The notes below the pieces were generated by a model that saw only the letters and a list, made by a program, of their open reading frames with translations, was not told where the DNA came from and searched no databases. 64,000 nt of DNA from Bauldia sp963759235 (GTDB lineage: Bacteria > Pseudomonadota > Alphaproteobacteria > Rhizobiales > Kaistiaceae). Both the position numbers and the translations under genes were made by a program. Below are positions 17,543 through 26,243 of the stretch, piece after piece (within the stretch, counting starts at the first letter, position 1; each line of letters starts with the position of its first letter). Where the stretch lies: the NCBI GenBank assembly GCA_963759235.1, contig CAVWYO010000006.1, positions 434,001 to 498,000 on the forward strand, read 5' to 3'.

Positions 17543-19057
17543 TTGTCCTACTACCACCTCTACGAACTGAATCACGCTGCCTTGAGCCCGCTTCGGGCCG
17601 CCGCCGACGCGACGCGGCTATACTTCAAGAATCCACTGAACCCGCTGTCGCATACGCCGCTCGGCCGCAGTGTCGCCGCGGCTGCCGAGTTGTTCGAGCG
17701 CACGACCCGGCGTTACGCCAAGCCCGAATTCGGCATTACCTCGACGGTGACCCGCGGCGAGCGCGTACCCGTCTATGAGCGCGTCGCCTGGACCCGCCCG
17801 TTCTGCAATCTCCTCCATTTCGAGAAGCACGGCGGACGCAACGGTGCCCATCAGCCGAAACTGCTGATCGTTGCGCCGATGTCGGGACATTATGCGACGC
17901 TTCTGCGTGGCACGGCCGAGACCATGCTCGCCGACCATGACGTCTACATCACCGATTGGGTGGACGCCCGCACGGTGCCGCTTGCCGACGGCTCCTTCGA
18001 CCTCGACGACTACATCGACTACCTGATCTCGATGCTCCATTTCATCGGTCCCGGCGCGCACGTCATGGCCGTCTGTCAGCCCTCGGTGCCGGTGCTCGCC
18101 GCGGTAGCCCTGATGGAGGCGCGCGGCGACCAGTATCTGCCGGCCACGATGACCCTGATGGGCGGGCCGATCGACGCCCGCATCAATCCGACCGCGGTCA
18201 ACACGCTCGCCCACAATCACGATCTCGACTGGTTCCGCCGCAACGTCATCATGAAGGTGCCGTTCCCGCATCCGGGCTTCATGCGCGACGTCTATCCGGG
18301 CTTTCTCCAGATCTCCGGCTTTCTCGGCATGAATCTCGACCGCCACGTCGAGGCCCATCGCGACTTCTTCCGCCACCTCGTCGAGGGCGACGGCGATTCC
18401 GCCGACAAGCATCGCGAGTTCTACGACGAGTATCTTGCGGTGATGGACCTCACCGCCGAGTTCTATCTGCAGACCGTCGACACGGTGTTCATCAAGCACG
18501 CCTTGCCCGAGGGCAAGATGATGCATCGCGGCGAGCGTGTCGAGCCGGCCGGCATCCACTCCGTCGCCATGTTCACCGTCGAGGGCGAGAACGACGACAT
18601 CTCCGGCGTCGGCCAGACCAGGGCGGCCCACGACATCTGCACCGGCATCCCGGCCGATCGGCGGGCCCACTACATGCAGCCGAAGGTCGGCCACTACGGC
18701 GTCTTCAACGGTTCGCGCTTCCGCTCCGAGATCGCGCCGCGCATCGGCGACTTCATCGCCACCCACGGCGGGCGCGGCGGCAACGGCGCCAGCCAGCCGC
18801 GGGCGAGGCCCGCACCGAACGGTGCTGCCGCCCCGACCGTCGCGCCGGCGAGCAAGCGCGCCGACCGCCTGCAGGACATTTCCGGCATCGGCCCGAAGAT
18901 CGAGAAGCTCCTCAACGGCCAGGGAATTTCCACTTTCGCCGATCTCGCCGCGCTCAAGCCGGCCGACATCGAACGGCTCGAAAAGAAGCTCGGCTTCCCC
19001 GGCCGCGTCGCCCGCGAGAAATGGATCGGCCAGGCGAAGTCCCTGGCGGCCAAATAG
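17543..19057 (+). CDS. phaZ: Intracellular PHB depolymerase with C-terminal helix-hairpin-helix domain
   Basis: This intracellular poly-3-hydroxybutyrate depolymerase, 504 residues, mobilises stored polymer. The alpha/beta-hydrolase core matches PhaZ: nucleophile Cys178 in the lipase-box-like AVCQPSVPVLAAVALM, the N-terminal YYHLYELNHAALSPLR, and a C-terminal catalytic His in QPKVGHYGVFNGSRF. The usual protein is about 400-420 residues. Here an Ala/Pro-rich linker (about 415-440) leads to a helix-hairpin-helix domain, DRLQDISGIGPKIEKLLNGQ onward (441-504). The start is TTG at 17543 after GGAAGGGG, supported by conservation of the N-terminus. It is divergent from regB. Confidence 0.92.
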   Translation: MSYYHLYELNHAALSPLRAAADATRLYFKNPLNPLSHTPLGRSVAAAAELFERTTRRYAKPEFGITSTVTRGERVPVYERVAWTRPFCNLLHFEKHGGRNGAHQPKLLIVAPMSGHYATLLRGTAETMLADHDVYITDWVDARTVPLADGSFDLDDYIDYLISMLHFIGPGAHVMAVCQPSVPVLAAVALMEARGDQYLPATMTLMGGPIDARINPTAVNTLAHNHDLDWFRRNVIMKVPFPHPGFMRDVYPGFLQISGFLGMNLDRHVEAHRDFFRHLVEGDGDSADKHREFYDEYLAVMDLTAEFYLQTVDTVFIKHALPEGKMMHRGERVEPAGIHSVAMFTVEGENDDISGVGQTRAAHDICTGIPADRRAHYMQPKVGHYGVFNGSRFRSEIAPRIGDFIATHGGRGGNGASQPRARPAPNGAAAPTVAPASKRADRLQDISGIGPKIEKLLNGQGISTFADLAALKPADIERLEKKLGFPGRVAREKWIGQAKSLAAK

Positions 19058-19178
19058 GCGGAGCGAGCCGGCTTCCCGAGGGAGCGGCTAACCGGTGAAG
19101 GCTGGCGCGCCTCGTTCTGTACGGACGGCAGAGTCCTCTGACGGGTTGGCCGTCTGCGGCAAAACGAACGTCTGGTTT

Positions 19179-19253
19179 CCTCCCTTGCGAGCGGAGCGAG
19201 CGGGGGAGGTGGCATCCGCCGGAGCGCCGGCGACGGCGGATGACGGAGGGGGC
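19179..19253. repeat. Intergenic palindromic repeat, block A
   Basis: CCTCCCTTGCGAG pairs loosely with gagcgggggagg, followed by a second hairpin formed by CATCCGCC and GGCGGATG. The layout is that of the short mobile-like palindromic units common in intergenic DNA of Rhizobiales. A related unit is at 59018-59147. Confidence 0.6.
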
Positions 19254-19320
19254 ATTTGTCCCGGCGTCGTCGTGGCGCCCCTCCGCCTGTCGTCTCCGCC
19301 GAGCGCCGCCTCCTCAACCT

Positions 19321-19432
19321 GTCATCCCCGGCGAGCGCCCGAAGGGCGCGAGGGAAGGGGAACCAGTAGACGCTGTCGGCGCAAAACGAAGCGCGTCACC
19401 GTCTACTGGATGCCCGCCTCTGCGGGCATGAC
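19321..19432. repeat. Intergenic palindromic repeat, block B
   Basis: The outer part reads GTCATCCCCGGCGAGCGCC at the left and GCGGGCATGAC at the right. Inside, CCAGTAGACG (19363-19372) and CGTCTACTGG (19400-19409) form a perfect 10-base inverted repeat around a GC-rich loop. This 'GTCAT...ATGAC' arrangement is a known style of dispersed repeat in alphaproteobacteria. No open frame of note is within it. Confidence 0.65.
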
Positions 19433-19567
19433 ATGCCGGTGTTTACGGCGCGAGGCGTTCGGCGGTTACGCGCCTCGCCGGAATCGGCCGGCCGCTCGTC
19501 CGATTTTTCTTGAAACGACTTTCGACCATCCCCACGTCCAACCCTGCCACCTAACAAGGGGAGAACG

Positions 19568-19993
19568 ATGGTCTACTCAAATGCCCTGCGTCCGGCCTGG
19601 ACGCCGCTTACCATCTTCCTGATGGTTGTCGGCTTCATTGTCTTCTGGCCGCTTGGCCTCGCGATGCTCGCTTACATCATCTGGGGCGATCGCATCCCGG
19701 AGATACGGCGCCACTTCGACGGCGTGAAGCGCGACTGGTCGAACGAGTTCCGCGGCTGCGGCGCGGCGCGGGGCTTCTCGCGCACCGGCAACGCGGCCTT
19801 CGACGACTACCGGGCCCGCGAGCTGAAGCGGCTCGAGGAAGAGCGCCGCAAGCTCGAGGAGGAGCGCCGTGAGTTCGAGGCGTTCCTGCACAACCTCCGT
19901 CGGGCGCGAGATCAGGAGGAGTTTGACCGCTTCATGCACGACCGTGAGGCCGCCCGCCGGAACGGCGGCAAGGACAACACGATCGATCTCTAG
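19568..19993 (+). CDS. DUF2852 membrane-anchored coiled-coil protein
   Basis: This 141-residue protein has the features of the DUF2852 family, restricted largely to alphaproteobacteria. A hydrophobic helix covers about residues 11-38 (PLTIFLMVVGFIVFWPLGLA), then RIPEIRRHFDGVKRDW, then a highly charged coiled coil (RLEEERRKLEEERREFEAF, about 85-125). The C-terminus is polar. It is likely an inner-membrane protein with a cytoplasmic coiled coil. ATG at 19568 has a strong AAGGGGAG site. Function is unknown. Confidence 0.85.
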   Translation: MVYSNALRPAWTPLTIFLMVVGFIVFWPLGLAMLAYIIWGDRIPEIRRHFDGVKRDWSNEFRGCGAARGFSRTGNAAFDDYRARELKRLEEERRKLEEERREFEAFLHNLRRARDQEEFDRFMHDREAARRNGGKDNTIDL

Positions 19994-20016
19994 GTCGCTC
20001 CTGAGCGATCCTTCGA

Positions 20017-20038
20017 CGGCGGGGCCAACGCCCCGCCG
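20017..20038 (+). terminator. GC-rich hairpin after the DUF2852 gene
   Basis: The perfect stem CGGCGGGG/CCCCGCCG with a 6-base loop lies 24 bases after the stop. There is no T run, so it may be a stabilising 3' hairpin rather than a true intrinsic terminator. Confidence 0.4.
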
Positions 20039-20256
20039 CTTCGATTCGTGGTAGGGAAAGCCGCGGACAATACGTCCTTCCTTGCTGCCTTCGGCCACGC
20101 TTCGCGTTGGCGTCACGCTTCGGCCACCTCGCCGGTGCAAAGCAGCGAGCCTCGGACGACGAAAGCGCCGCAGCCCGGCCTTGCGCAAAGGATTCCGGCT
20201 TTCGCCCAAATCGCGCACAATGCTCTGCACCGATTGATTCGTGGACCCAAGTCCAA

Positions 20257-20997
20257 ATGGTCTTCCTCGACCGAAAGCGGGCACTCCGCGCCACCCATTT
20301 CGATCTCGCCACTGATCGCGGCACGGTCGCGGTCGCGTTGCGTCGTCATCCGCGCGCGCGGAACTATACCCTGCGGGTCGGTAGTCCGGCCGGCTCGCCG
20401 GTGCTCACCATGCCGGTTCGAGGCTCGCTCGCCGAGGCGCGCGCCTTTCTTGATCGGAACGCCGGCTGGCTGATCCATCAGATGGGCAAGCTCCCGATCG
20501 TGGAGCCGATCGCCGACGGCGTAATCATCCCCCTGCGTGGGCTTCCCCACCGCATTCGTCACGCGCCGCACCGCCGCGGCACGGTGACGGCTGTCGCCAA
20601 TGGCGAGGGACCGCTGTTGCTGGTCGCCGGGGGGGTGGAGCACCTTCGCCGGCGGGTGATCGATTTCCTGCGGCGCGAGGCGCGCCGCGACCTCGAGCGC
20701 GCCGTCATGCGGCACGCCATGATGCTCGGCGTTCGCGTCAAGGCGATCCGGCTCCGCGATCAGACCAGCCGCTGGGGATCCTGCTCGACGTCGGGAACGC
20801 TTTCCTTCTCGTGGCGGCTGATCATGGCGCCGCCCTTCGTCCTCGACTATCTCGCCGCCCACGAGGTGGCCCATCTCCACGAGATGAACCACAGTCCGCG
20901 CTTCTGGCACCTGGTGGAGTCGGTCTGCCCGCAAACCCGGGAAGCGCGCGCCTGGCTCAACCGGGAAGGCGCCCGCCTCCACGCCATCGGTGGGTAG
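20257..20997 (+). CDS. YgjP-like M48-family metallopeptidase
   Basis: This is a cytosolic zinc metalloprotease-like protein of 246 residues in the YgjP/WLM-type (DUF45) group. The zinc motif is AAHEVAHLHEMNHSPRFW (His202, Glu203, His206), preceded by the family-typical LRDQTSRWGSCSTSGTLSFSWRL. ATG at 20257 is chosen because residues from there (MVFLDRKRALRATHF) look coded, whereas the in-frame sequence further upstream has no family similarity. The preceding 263-base gap holds the hairpin at 20017-20038 and nothing else I can name. Physiological substrates are not known. Confidence 0.85.
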   Translation: MVFLDRKRALRATHFDLATDRGTVAVALRRHPRARNYTLRVGSPAGSPVLTMPVRGSLAEARAFLDRNAGWLIHQMGKLPIVEPIADGVIIPLRGLPHRIRHAPHRRGTVTAVANGEGPLLLVAGGVEHLRRRVIDFLRREARRDLERAVMRHAMMLGVRVKAIRLRDQTSRWGSCSTSGTLSFSWRLIMAPPFVLDYLAAHEVAHLHEMNHSPRFWHLVESVCPQTREARAWLNREGARLHAIGG

Positions 20998-21002
20998 CCA
21001 GG

Positions 21003-21944
21003 TTAGGCGCCGGTGATCGCGTCCACCGTGGCGAGTTCCTCCGTCGACAGCTGCCAGCCGAGCGCTCTGACATTCGCCTCGAGCTGCTCGGGCTTGGTGG
21101 CGCCGGTGATGATCGAGGCCACCCGCGGTCGCCCGGCCAGCCAGTTGAGCGCGAGCTCGAGGAGCGTGTGTCCGCTCTTTTCGGCGAAGGCGGTCAGCTG
21201 CTCCACCTTTTCCTGATTGGCGGCACTGAAGAACCGGCCGGCACTCCGCTGGTTGCCGGTCAGCCGCGCCCCCTCGGGCATCGGCTGGCCCCTCCGGTAC
21301 TTGCCGGTCAGCGCGCCGCCGGCCAGCGGGAAATAGGGGACAAGACCGAGCCGGTGGGTCTCGAGGACGGGGAGGAGCGCTTCCTCGATGTCGCGCGCCA
21401 GCAGGCTGTATTCGTCCTGTGTCGCGATGAAGCCGGTCAGGCCGAGCTGCCTCGCCGCGTCGACCGCGTCGGTCACCTCGCCGGCGCTGTAGTTTGAAGC
21501 CGCGAGATGCCCGACCTTCCCCGCCTTCACCACATCGTCCAATGTCCTTAGCGTTTCGTCGATCGGCGTGGCCGGATCCGGCTCGTGCATATAGAGAAGG
21601 TCGATCCGGTCGGTGCGGAGGCGTTTGAGGCACGCCTCGATGGCCGAAGCGATATAGACGCGGTTGCCGCGCGACGTCGGCGCCTTGTCGCCGACCGGCT
21701 TGCCGATCTTGGTGGCGAGCACGACGGAATCGCGCCGGCCTGCAAGGCATTCACCCAGGAATTCCTCGGACCGGCCACCGCCGCCATAGACGTCGGCGGT
21801 ATCGAAATGCGTGACTCCAAGTTCGAGCGCCTTGTCGACCACCTTCCGCGTCGCGTCGAGGTCGATGCGGCCGCCGAAATTGTTGCAGCCGAGGCCGATC
21901 AGCGAAAGCCGCAGATCGGATGAGCCGAGCGGTCGGGTTTCCAT
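21003..21944 (-). CDS. Aldo/keto reductase
   Basis: This is an NADPH-dependent aldo/keto reductase of 313 residues. The TIM-barrel signature is present: THFDTADVYGGGGRSEEFLGECL near the N-terminus with catalytic Asp and Tyr, Lys in VVLATKIGKPVGD, and the His in IDLLYMHEPDPATP. The C-terminal half resembles YghZ/Tas-type reductases (VPYFPLAGGALTGKYR). It converges with the metallopeptidase, stops five bases apart. The substrate is not predictable. Confidence 0.92.
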   Translation of the reverse strand: METRPLGSSDLRLSLIGLGCNNFGGRIDLDATRKVVDKALELGVTHFDTADVYGGGGRSEEFLGECLAGRRDSVVLATKIGKPVGDKAPTSRGNRVYIASAIEACLKRLRTDRIDLLYMHEPDPATPIDETLRTLDDVVKAGKVGHLAASNYSAGEVTDAVDAARQLGLTGFIATQDEYSLLARDIEEALLPVLETHRLGLVPYFPLAGGALTGKYRRGQPMPEGARLTGNQRSAGRFFSAANQEKVEQLTAFAEKSGHTLLELALNWLAGRPRVASIITGATKPEQLEANVRALGWQLSTEELATVDAITGA

Positions 21945-22091
21945 GGCATCGGTTCCTTTTGCATGCGAGGAGGAGAAGGCGGGATGGGCCCTCAGGCTCG
22001 CCTCTCATCGCCCGCGATGTCAATCGGACTTTTCGCGCAACAGGGCTCCGAACGGCCGCGCGTCGGCGGCGGCCGCTGCGCGCCGGGCGCC

Positions 22092-22496
22092 CTACGCGGC
22101 GCTGGCTTTGGCCCGCATCAGCTTTTGCCAATTGGCAAGATAGTAGCCAAATCCGGCAACCAGGATCGCGTGGATGACGAGTGCGACCCAGAAGCCGCCG
22201 TTCCGCTCGATCTCGGCGGTGAACGGGACGACCAGTGCCGCGAGGTGGAAAACGAGATTGCCGACGACGATGGCGCGCAGCGCCGGTGAACCTGCATCGC
22301 CAAGGCAAAGCACGTTGATGATCGCGATGCCGATCATGCCGCTACCGATCGAGCGCAGGAAGAAAAGCAGATCGGGGCCGGCCGGACCGATATCGAAGAT
22401 GTCGGCCATCGTGTCCGCTGCAAAGAAGAAGCCGAAGGCGTAGACCGCCGGGATGAACGCGGCGACGGCAAGCAGGACGCGCAGGCCCGTGGGCAT
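22092..22496 (-). CDS. Small membrane protein of unknown function
   Basis: This 134-residue protein has four hydrophobic helices, about residues 5-27, 44-64, 74-94 and 103-122. It shows no motif I recognise beyond the general look of DoxX/DUF4345-like small membrane proteins; the segment SIGSGMIGIAIINVLCL, with a helical repeat, would fit such a fold. It ends about 150 bases from the aldo/keto reductase start on the same strand. ATG at 22496 follows a GAGGAACC site. Confidence 0.7.
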   Translation of the reverse strand: MPTGLRVLLAVAAFIPAVYAFGFFFAADTMADIFDIGPAGPDLLFFLRSIGSGMIGIAIINVLCLGDAGSPALRAIVVGNLVFHLAALVVPFTAEIERNGGFWVALVIHAILVAGFGYYLANWQKLMRAKASAA

Positions 22497-22596
22497 CTTA
22501 TTGGTTCCTCGTCACGTGGCCGCGCCCTTGGGACGCAATCCTAGTCGAAGCCCGGAATGAAGACGAGGTCGATGACCGGGTTCACCCCCTGCAAAT

Positions 22597-22657
22597 ACAC
22601 CTGTCTTGGCGAGCTTGTCTGATCCGGGAGCCACCTTTGAGGGACCGGCACAGGTGT
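22597..22657 (+). promoter_or_regulatory. Inverted repeat in the trpF leader
   Basis: ACACCTGT (22597-22604) and ACAGGTGT (22650-22657) are perfect complements separated by 45 bases in the 198-base gap before trpF. It could be a leader stem or part of the promoter region. No tryptophan-rich leader peptide was found, so classical attenuation is not supported. Confidence 0.25.
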
Positions 22658-22694
22658 TGGACTCTTTCCGGCTTTCGTGCCAAATCCTCGCATC

Positions 22695-23365
22695 ATGAGC
22701 CTGATCGTCAAGATTTGCGGCCTTTCCAGCCGAGAAACCGTTGCCGCGGCGATCGACGCCGGCGCCGACATGGTCGGCTTCGTGTTTTTCGGCCGCAGCC
22801 CGCGCTTCGTCCGCATGGAGGCGGCCGCGGAACTGGCCGACCAGGCGCGCGGCCGCGCCGAGATCGTCGCGCTGACCGTCGACATGGACGATGCGGGACT
22901 GTCCGCTATCGTCGAGCGGGTCCGGCCGGATTGGCTGCAGCTCCATGGCAACGAGCCGGTCGAGCGGGTCGCCGCCGTCGGCAAGCGATTCCCGCCGAGA
23001 GTGATGAAAGCGTTGGGCATCCGCGGGTCGGAAGATCTGACCGCGGTCGGTGATTACGCAGCCGTCGCCGATCGCATTCTGCTTGACGCCAAGCCGCCGA
23101 AGGGAAGCGATCGGACCGGGGGCCACGGTCTCTCCTTCGACTGGCATCTGCTCGAAGGGTTTGAACCGAAGGTGCCCTGGATGCTTTCGGGCGGGCTCAA
23201 CGCCGGCAATGTCGCCGAGGCGTTGCGGGTCACCGGGACGACTGGGGTCGACGTCTCCTCCGGCGTGGAGGTCGAGCCGGGTCGCAAGGACCCGGCGTTG
23301 ATCCGCGCCTTCATCGCCGCCGCGCGGCGTGCGGCCGACGCCGGGCAGACGGTGAGGATCGCCTC

Positions 23366-23369
<4 letters not shown>
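22695..23369 (+). CDS. trpF: Phosphoribosylanthranilate isomerase TrpF
   Basis: This enzyme of 224 residues isomerises N-(5-phosphoribosyl)anthranilate in tryptophan synthesis. The TIM barrel carries catalytic Cys in VKICGLSSRE, a VGFVFFGRSPR motif, LQLHGNEPVE, catalytic Asp in ILLDAKPP, and the phosphate-binding SGGLNAGNVAEAL. ATG at 22695 is preferred over an in-frame GTG 18 bases upstream. The last base of the gene region overlaps trpB (ATGA), so the two are translationally coupled. Confidence 0.97.
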
Positions 23370-24613
<1,244 letters not shown>

Positions 24614-24644
24614 ACGAGAGGGTCCCGGCGGGTACTGCGTACGT

Positions 24645-24971
24645 CTACGCCGCCTGTTCCACTTCCGCAGCGATCCGACCCCCGAGTTCCTTCTCGGCCA
24701 CCGCCAACTCGTACTGGCCCTGGAGGTTCACCCAGAACGCGGCTCCAGTCCCGAAATAACGGGCGAGGCGGAGCGCCGTTTCCGCCGATATGCCGCGCTT
24801 GCCGGCGATGATTTCGCTGATGCGATTGGCGGGGACCCGCAGATTGAGCGCAAGCGCATGGGCGGTCAGGTTCCGGGCCGCGAGCTCGGCCGCGAGAGTC
24901 GCGCCGGGATGAATGGGCGCGAGGGTGAACCCGCCGGCAGGGCTCGGGAAGATTTCGCTTGATTGAGGCAT
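24645..24971 (-). CDS. higA: HigA-family antitoxin, orphan
   Basis: This 108-residue HigA-type antitoxin has a helix-turn-helix: PIHPGATLAAELAARNLT, then ALNLRVPANRISEIIAGKRGI (recognition helix) and ALRLARYFGTGAAFWVNLQ, which is typical of the VapI/HigA group. It should be an XRE-like DNA-binding protein repressing its own promoter. It lies on the minus strand between trpB and trpA. The usual higB toxin gene should end about 11 bases before this ATG; only a short C-terminal scar of it remains (24983-25015), so the antitoxin appears to be alone. Confidence 0.88.
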   Translation of the reverse strand: MPQSSEIFPSPAGGFTLAPIHPGATLAAELAARNLTAHALALNLRVPANRISEIIAGKRGISAETALRLARYFGTGAAFWVNLQGQYELAVAEKELGGRIAAEVEQAA

Positions 24972-24982
24972 TTTCTGCTCCG

Positions 24983-25015
24983 TCAGTGATAGTCGACGAT
25001 CTCGACTGCTTCCAT
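24983..25015 (-). pseudogene. higB toxin remnant (C-terminal scar)
   Basis: Reading toward higA, the last codons give MEAVEIVDYH followed by a stop, matching the conserved VEIVDYH ending of HigB toxins, and the stop lies 11 bases before the higA ATG as in intact modules. Further upstream, none of the three frames shows the rest of a HigB protein (no RICFRW-like block) and the next 160 bases are non-coding. So the toxin gene is almost entirely deleted. Confidence 0.65.
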
Positions 25016-25081
25016 CGGCGGGTCAAGTCCGGCTGATGGGCAGCCGTTTCACAAATCCGCGTCTTGTGTTAGCGACACGCC

Positions 25082-25174
25082 ATGATCACCGTCCGCATCG
25101 ACCGTCGCTTCGCTGCCGTTGACGTTTCCCTCCCGGTGGGGCAAGTCGCGAAACAGTATTGGATAGCGGCTTGA
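25082..25174 (+). pseudogene. Relic resembling the 5' end of trpA
   Basis: A 30-codon open frame begins MITVRIDRRFAAVDV; the real trpA, 307 bases downstream, begins MTTRIDRRFAALKAE. Over 23 bases (25094-25116 against 25398-25420) 21 are identical. After that the similarity stops and the frame closes just inside the dispersed repeat. It looks like the duplicated first codons of trpA left by an insertion or rearrangement between trpB and trpA. A chance match cannot be ruled out. Confidence 0.5.
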
Positions 25175-25294
25175 CGGTCTTGCGTCCTTCGAGGCTCGGG
25201 CTCCGCCCTCGCTCCTCAGGATGAGGTAACTTTATGTTTCATATAGACAAACATCCTCATGCTGAGGTGCGCGCGAAGCGCGCCTCGAAGCACG
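25173..25294. repeat. Dispersed palindromic repeat, copy 2
   Basis: This is the reverse complement of the element at 284-406: it begins GACGGTCTTGCGTCCTTCGA and ends GCGCCTCGAAGCACG. Together with the higA antisense gene and the trpA-like relic it fills the abnormal gap between trpB and trpA. The 417-base stretch 24972-25388 contains, in order, the higB scar, the trpA-like relic, this repeat and a 94-base leader before trpA. Confidence 0.85.
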
Positions 25295-25388
25295 CGCGCC
25301 GGGGGTTACCGAATTTCGCGACAGTCCCCGCCGGGGAGAGGTATTGGAGCCCTTCCGGGCCTCGATGCGCAAGTGGAAGGGTCAAGCA

Positions 25389-26228
25389 ATGACCACCCGC
25401 ATCGACCGCCGTTTCGCTGCTTTGAAAGCCGAGGGGCGCCCCGCCCTGGTGTGCTTTGTCACCGCCGGCGACCCCGATTACGACACCTCGCTTGCCATCG
25501 TCCGGGCGCTGCCCGCCGCCGGCGCCGATCTGATCGAGCTGGGCATGCCGTTTTCCGATCCGATGGCCGACGGTCCGTCGGTCCAGGCCTCCGGGCAGCG
25601 GGCGCTTCGCGGCGGCCAGACCATGAAGAAGACGCTTGCCATGGTCCGCGCCTTCCGCGAGCGCGACGGCGACACGCCGATCATCCTGATGGGCTACTAC
25701 AACCCGATCTATTCCTGGGGCAATGAGCGCTTTCTCGACGACGCCAAGGCGGCAGGCGTCGACGGTCTAATCATCGTCGATCTGCCGCCCGAGGCCGACG
25801 ACGAGCTCTGCATCCCGGCGATGAAGCGCGGCCTCAACTTCATCCGCCTGGCGGCGCCGACCACCGACGACCGGCGGCTGCCCACCGTTCTCGCCAACAC
25901 CTCGGGCTTCGTCTACTACGTCTCCATCCTCGGCGTTACCGGCTCCGCCGCACCCGACGCCGCCAGGGTCGCCAAGGCGGTGACAAGGATCAAGCGGCAC
26001 ACCATATTACCGGTTGCCGTCGGTTTCGGCGTGAGGACCGCCGAGCAGGCGGCGGCGATCGGCCGGACCGCCGACGGCGTGGTGGTCGGGTCGGCCATCG
26101 TCAACGCGGTGCGCGACTCGCTCGACGGAGAGGGCCGGGCAACGGACCATACCGTTACCGCGGTGACCTCGCTGGTTGCCGGCCTCGCGGCCGGCGTCCG
26201 TGGTGCGCGGGTCGAAGCGGCAGAATAG
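25389..26228 (+). CDS. trpA: Tryptophan synthase alpha subunit TrpA
   Basis: This 279-residue subunit cleaves indole-3-glycerol phosphate. Catalytic Glu is in DLIELGMPFSDPMADGP and catalytic Asp in GLIIVDLPPEADDE; the phosphate loop is GFGVRTAEQAAAIG and VVGSAIVNAV. ATG at 25389 begins the conserved TTRIDRRFAAL; the ribosome site (GGAAGGGTC) is reasonable. Separation from trpB means it must have its own promoter or depend on read-through of the repeat. It is followed 15 bases later by accD. Confidence 0.97.
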   Translation: MTTRIDRRFAALKAEGRPALVCFVTAGDPDYDTSLAIVRALPAAGADLIELGMPFSDPMADGPSVQASGQRALRGGQTMKKTLAMVRAFRERDGDTPIILMGYYNPIYSWGNERFLDDAKAAGVDGLIIVDLPPEADDELCIPAMKRGLNFIRLAAPTTDDRRLPTVLANTSGFVYYVSILGVTGSAAPDAARVAKAVTRIKRHTILPVAVGFGVRTAEQAAAIGRTADGVVVGSAIVNAVRDSLDGEGRATDHTVTAVTSLVAGLAAGVRGARVEAAE

Positions 26229-26243
26229 GGACAGGCAGGAACA

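Larger units (their letters stand above)
19058..19567. other. Intergenic region of 510 bases made of dispersed repeats
   Basis: No credible gene is present in this gap between phaZ and the DUF2852 gene. Most of it is two repeat blocks (19179-19253 and 19321-19432, annotated separately). The last ~60 bases lead to the DUF2852 gene, with an AAGGGGAGAACG ribosome site. Confidence 0.7.

Noticed and set aside
14000..21000. Prophage or integrative element around the repeats and MmcB
   Set aside because: No integrase, phage structural gene, transposase or tRNA attachment site; the genes are ordinary chromosomal ones.
22497..22694. A trp leader peptide for attenuation before trpF
   Set aside because: No short frame with consecutive Trp codons exists; only a long-range inverted repeat is present.
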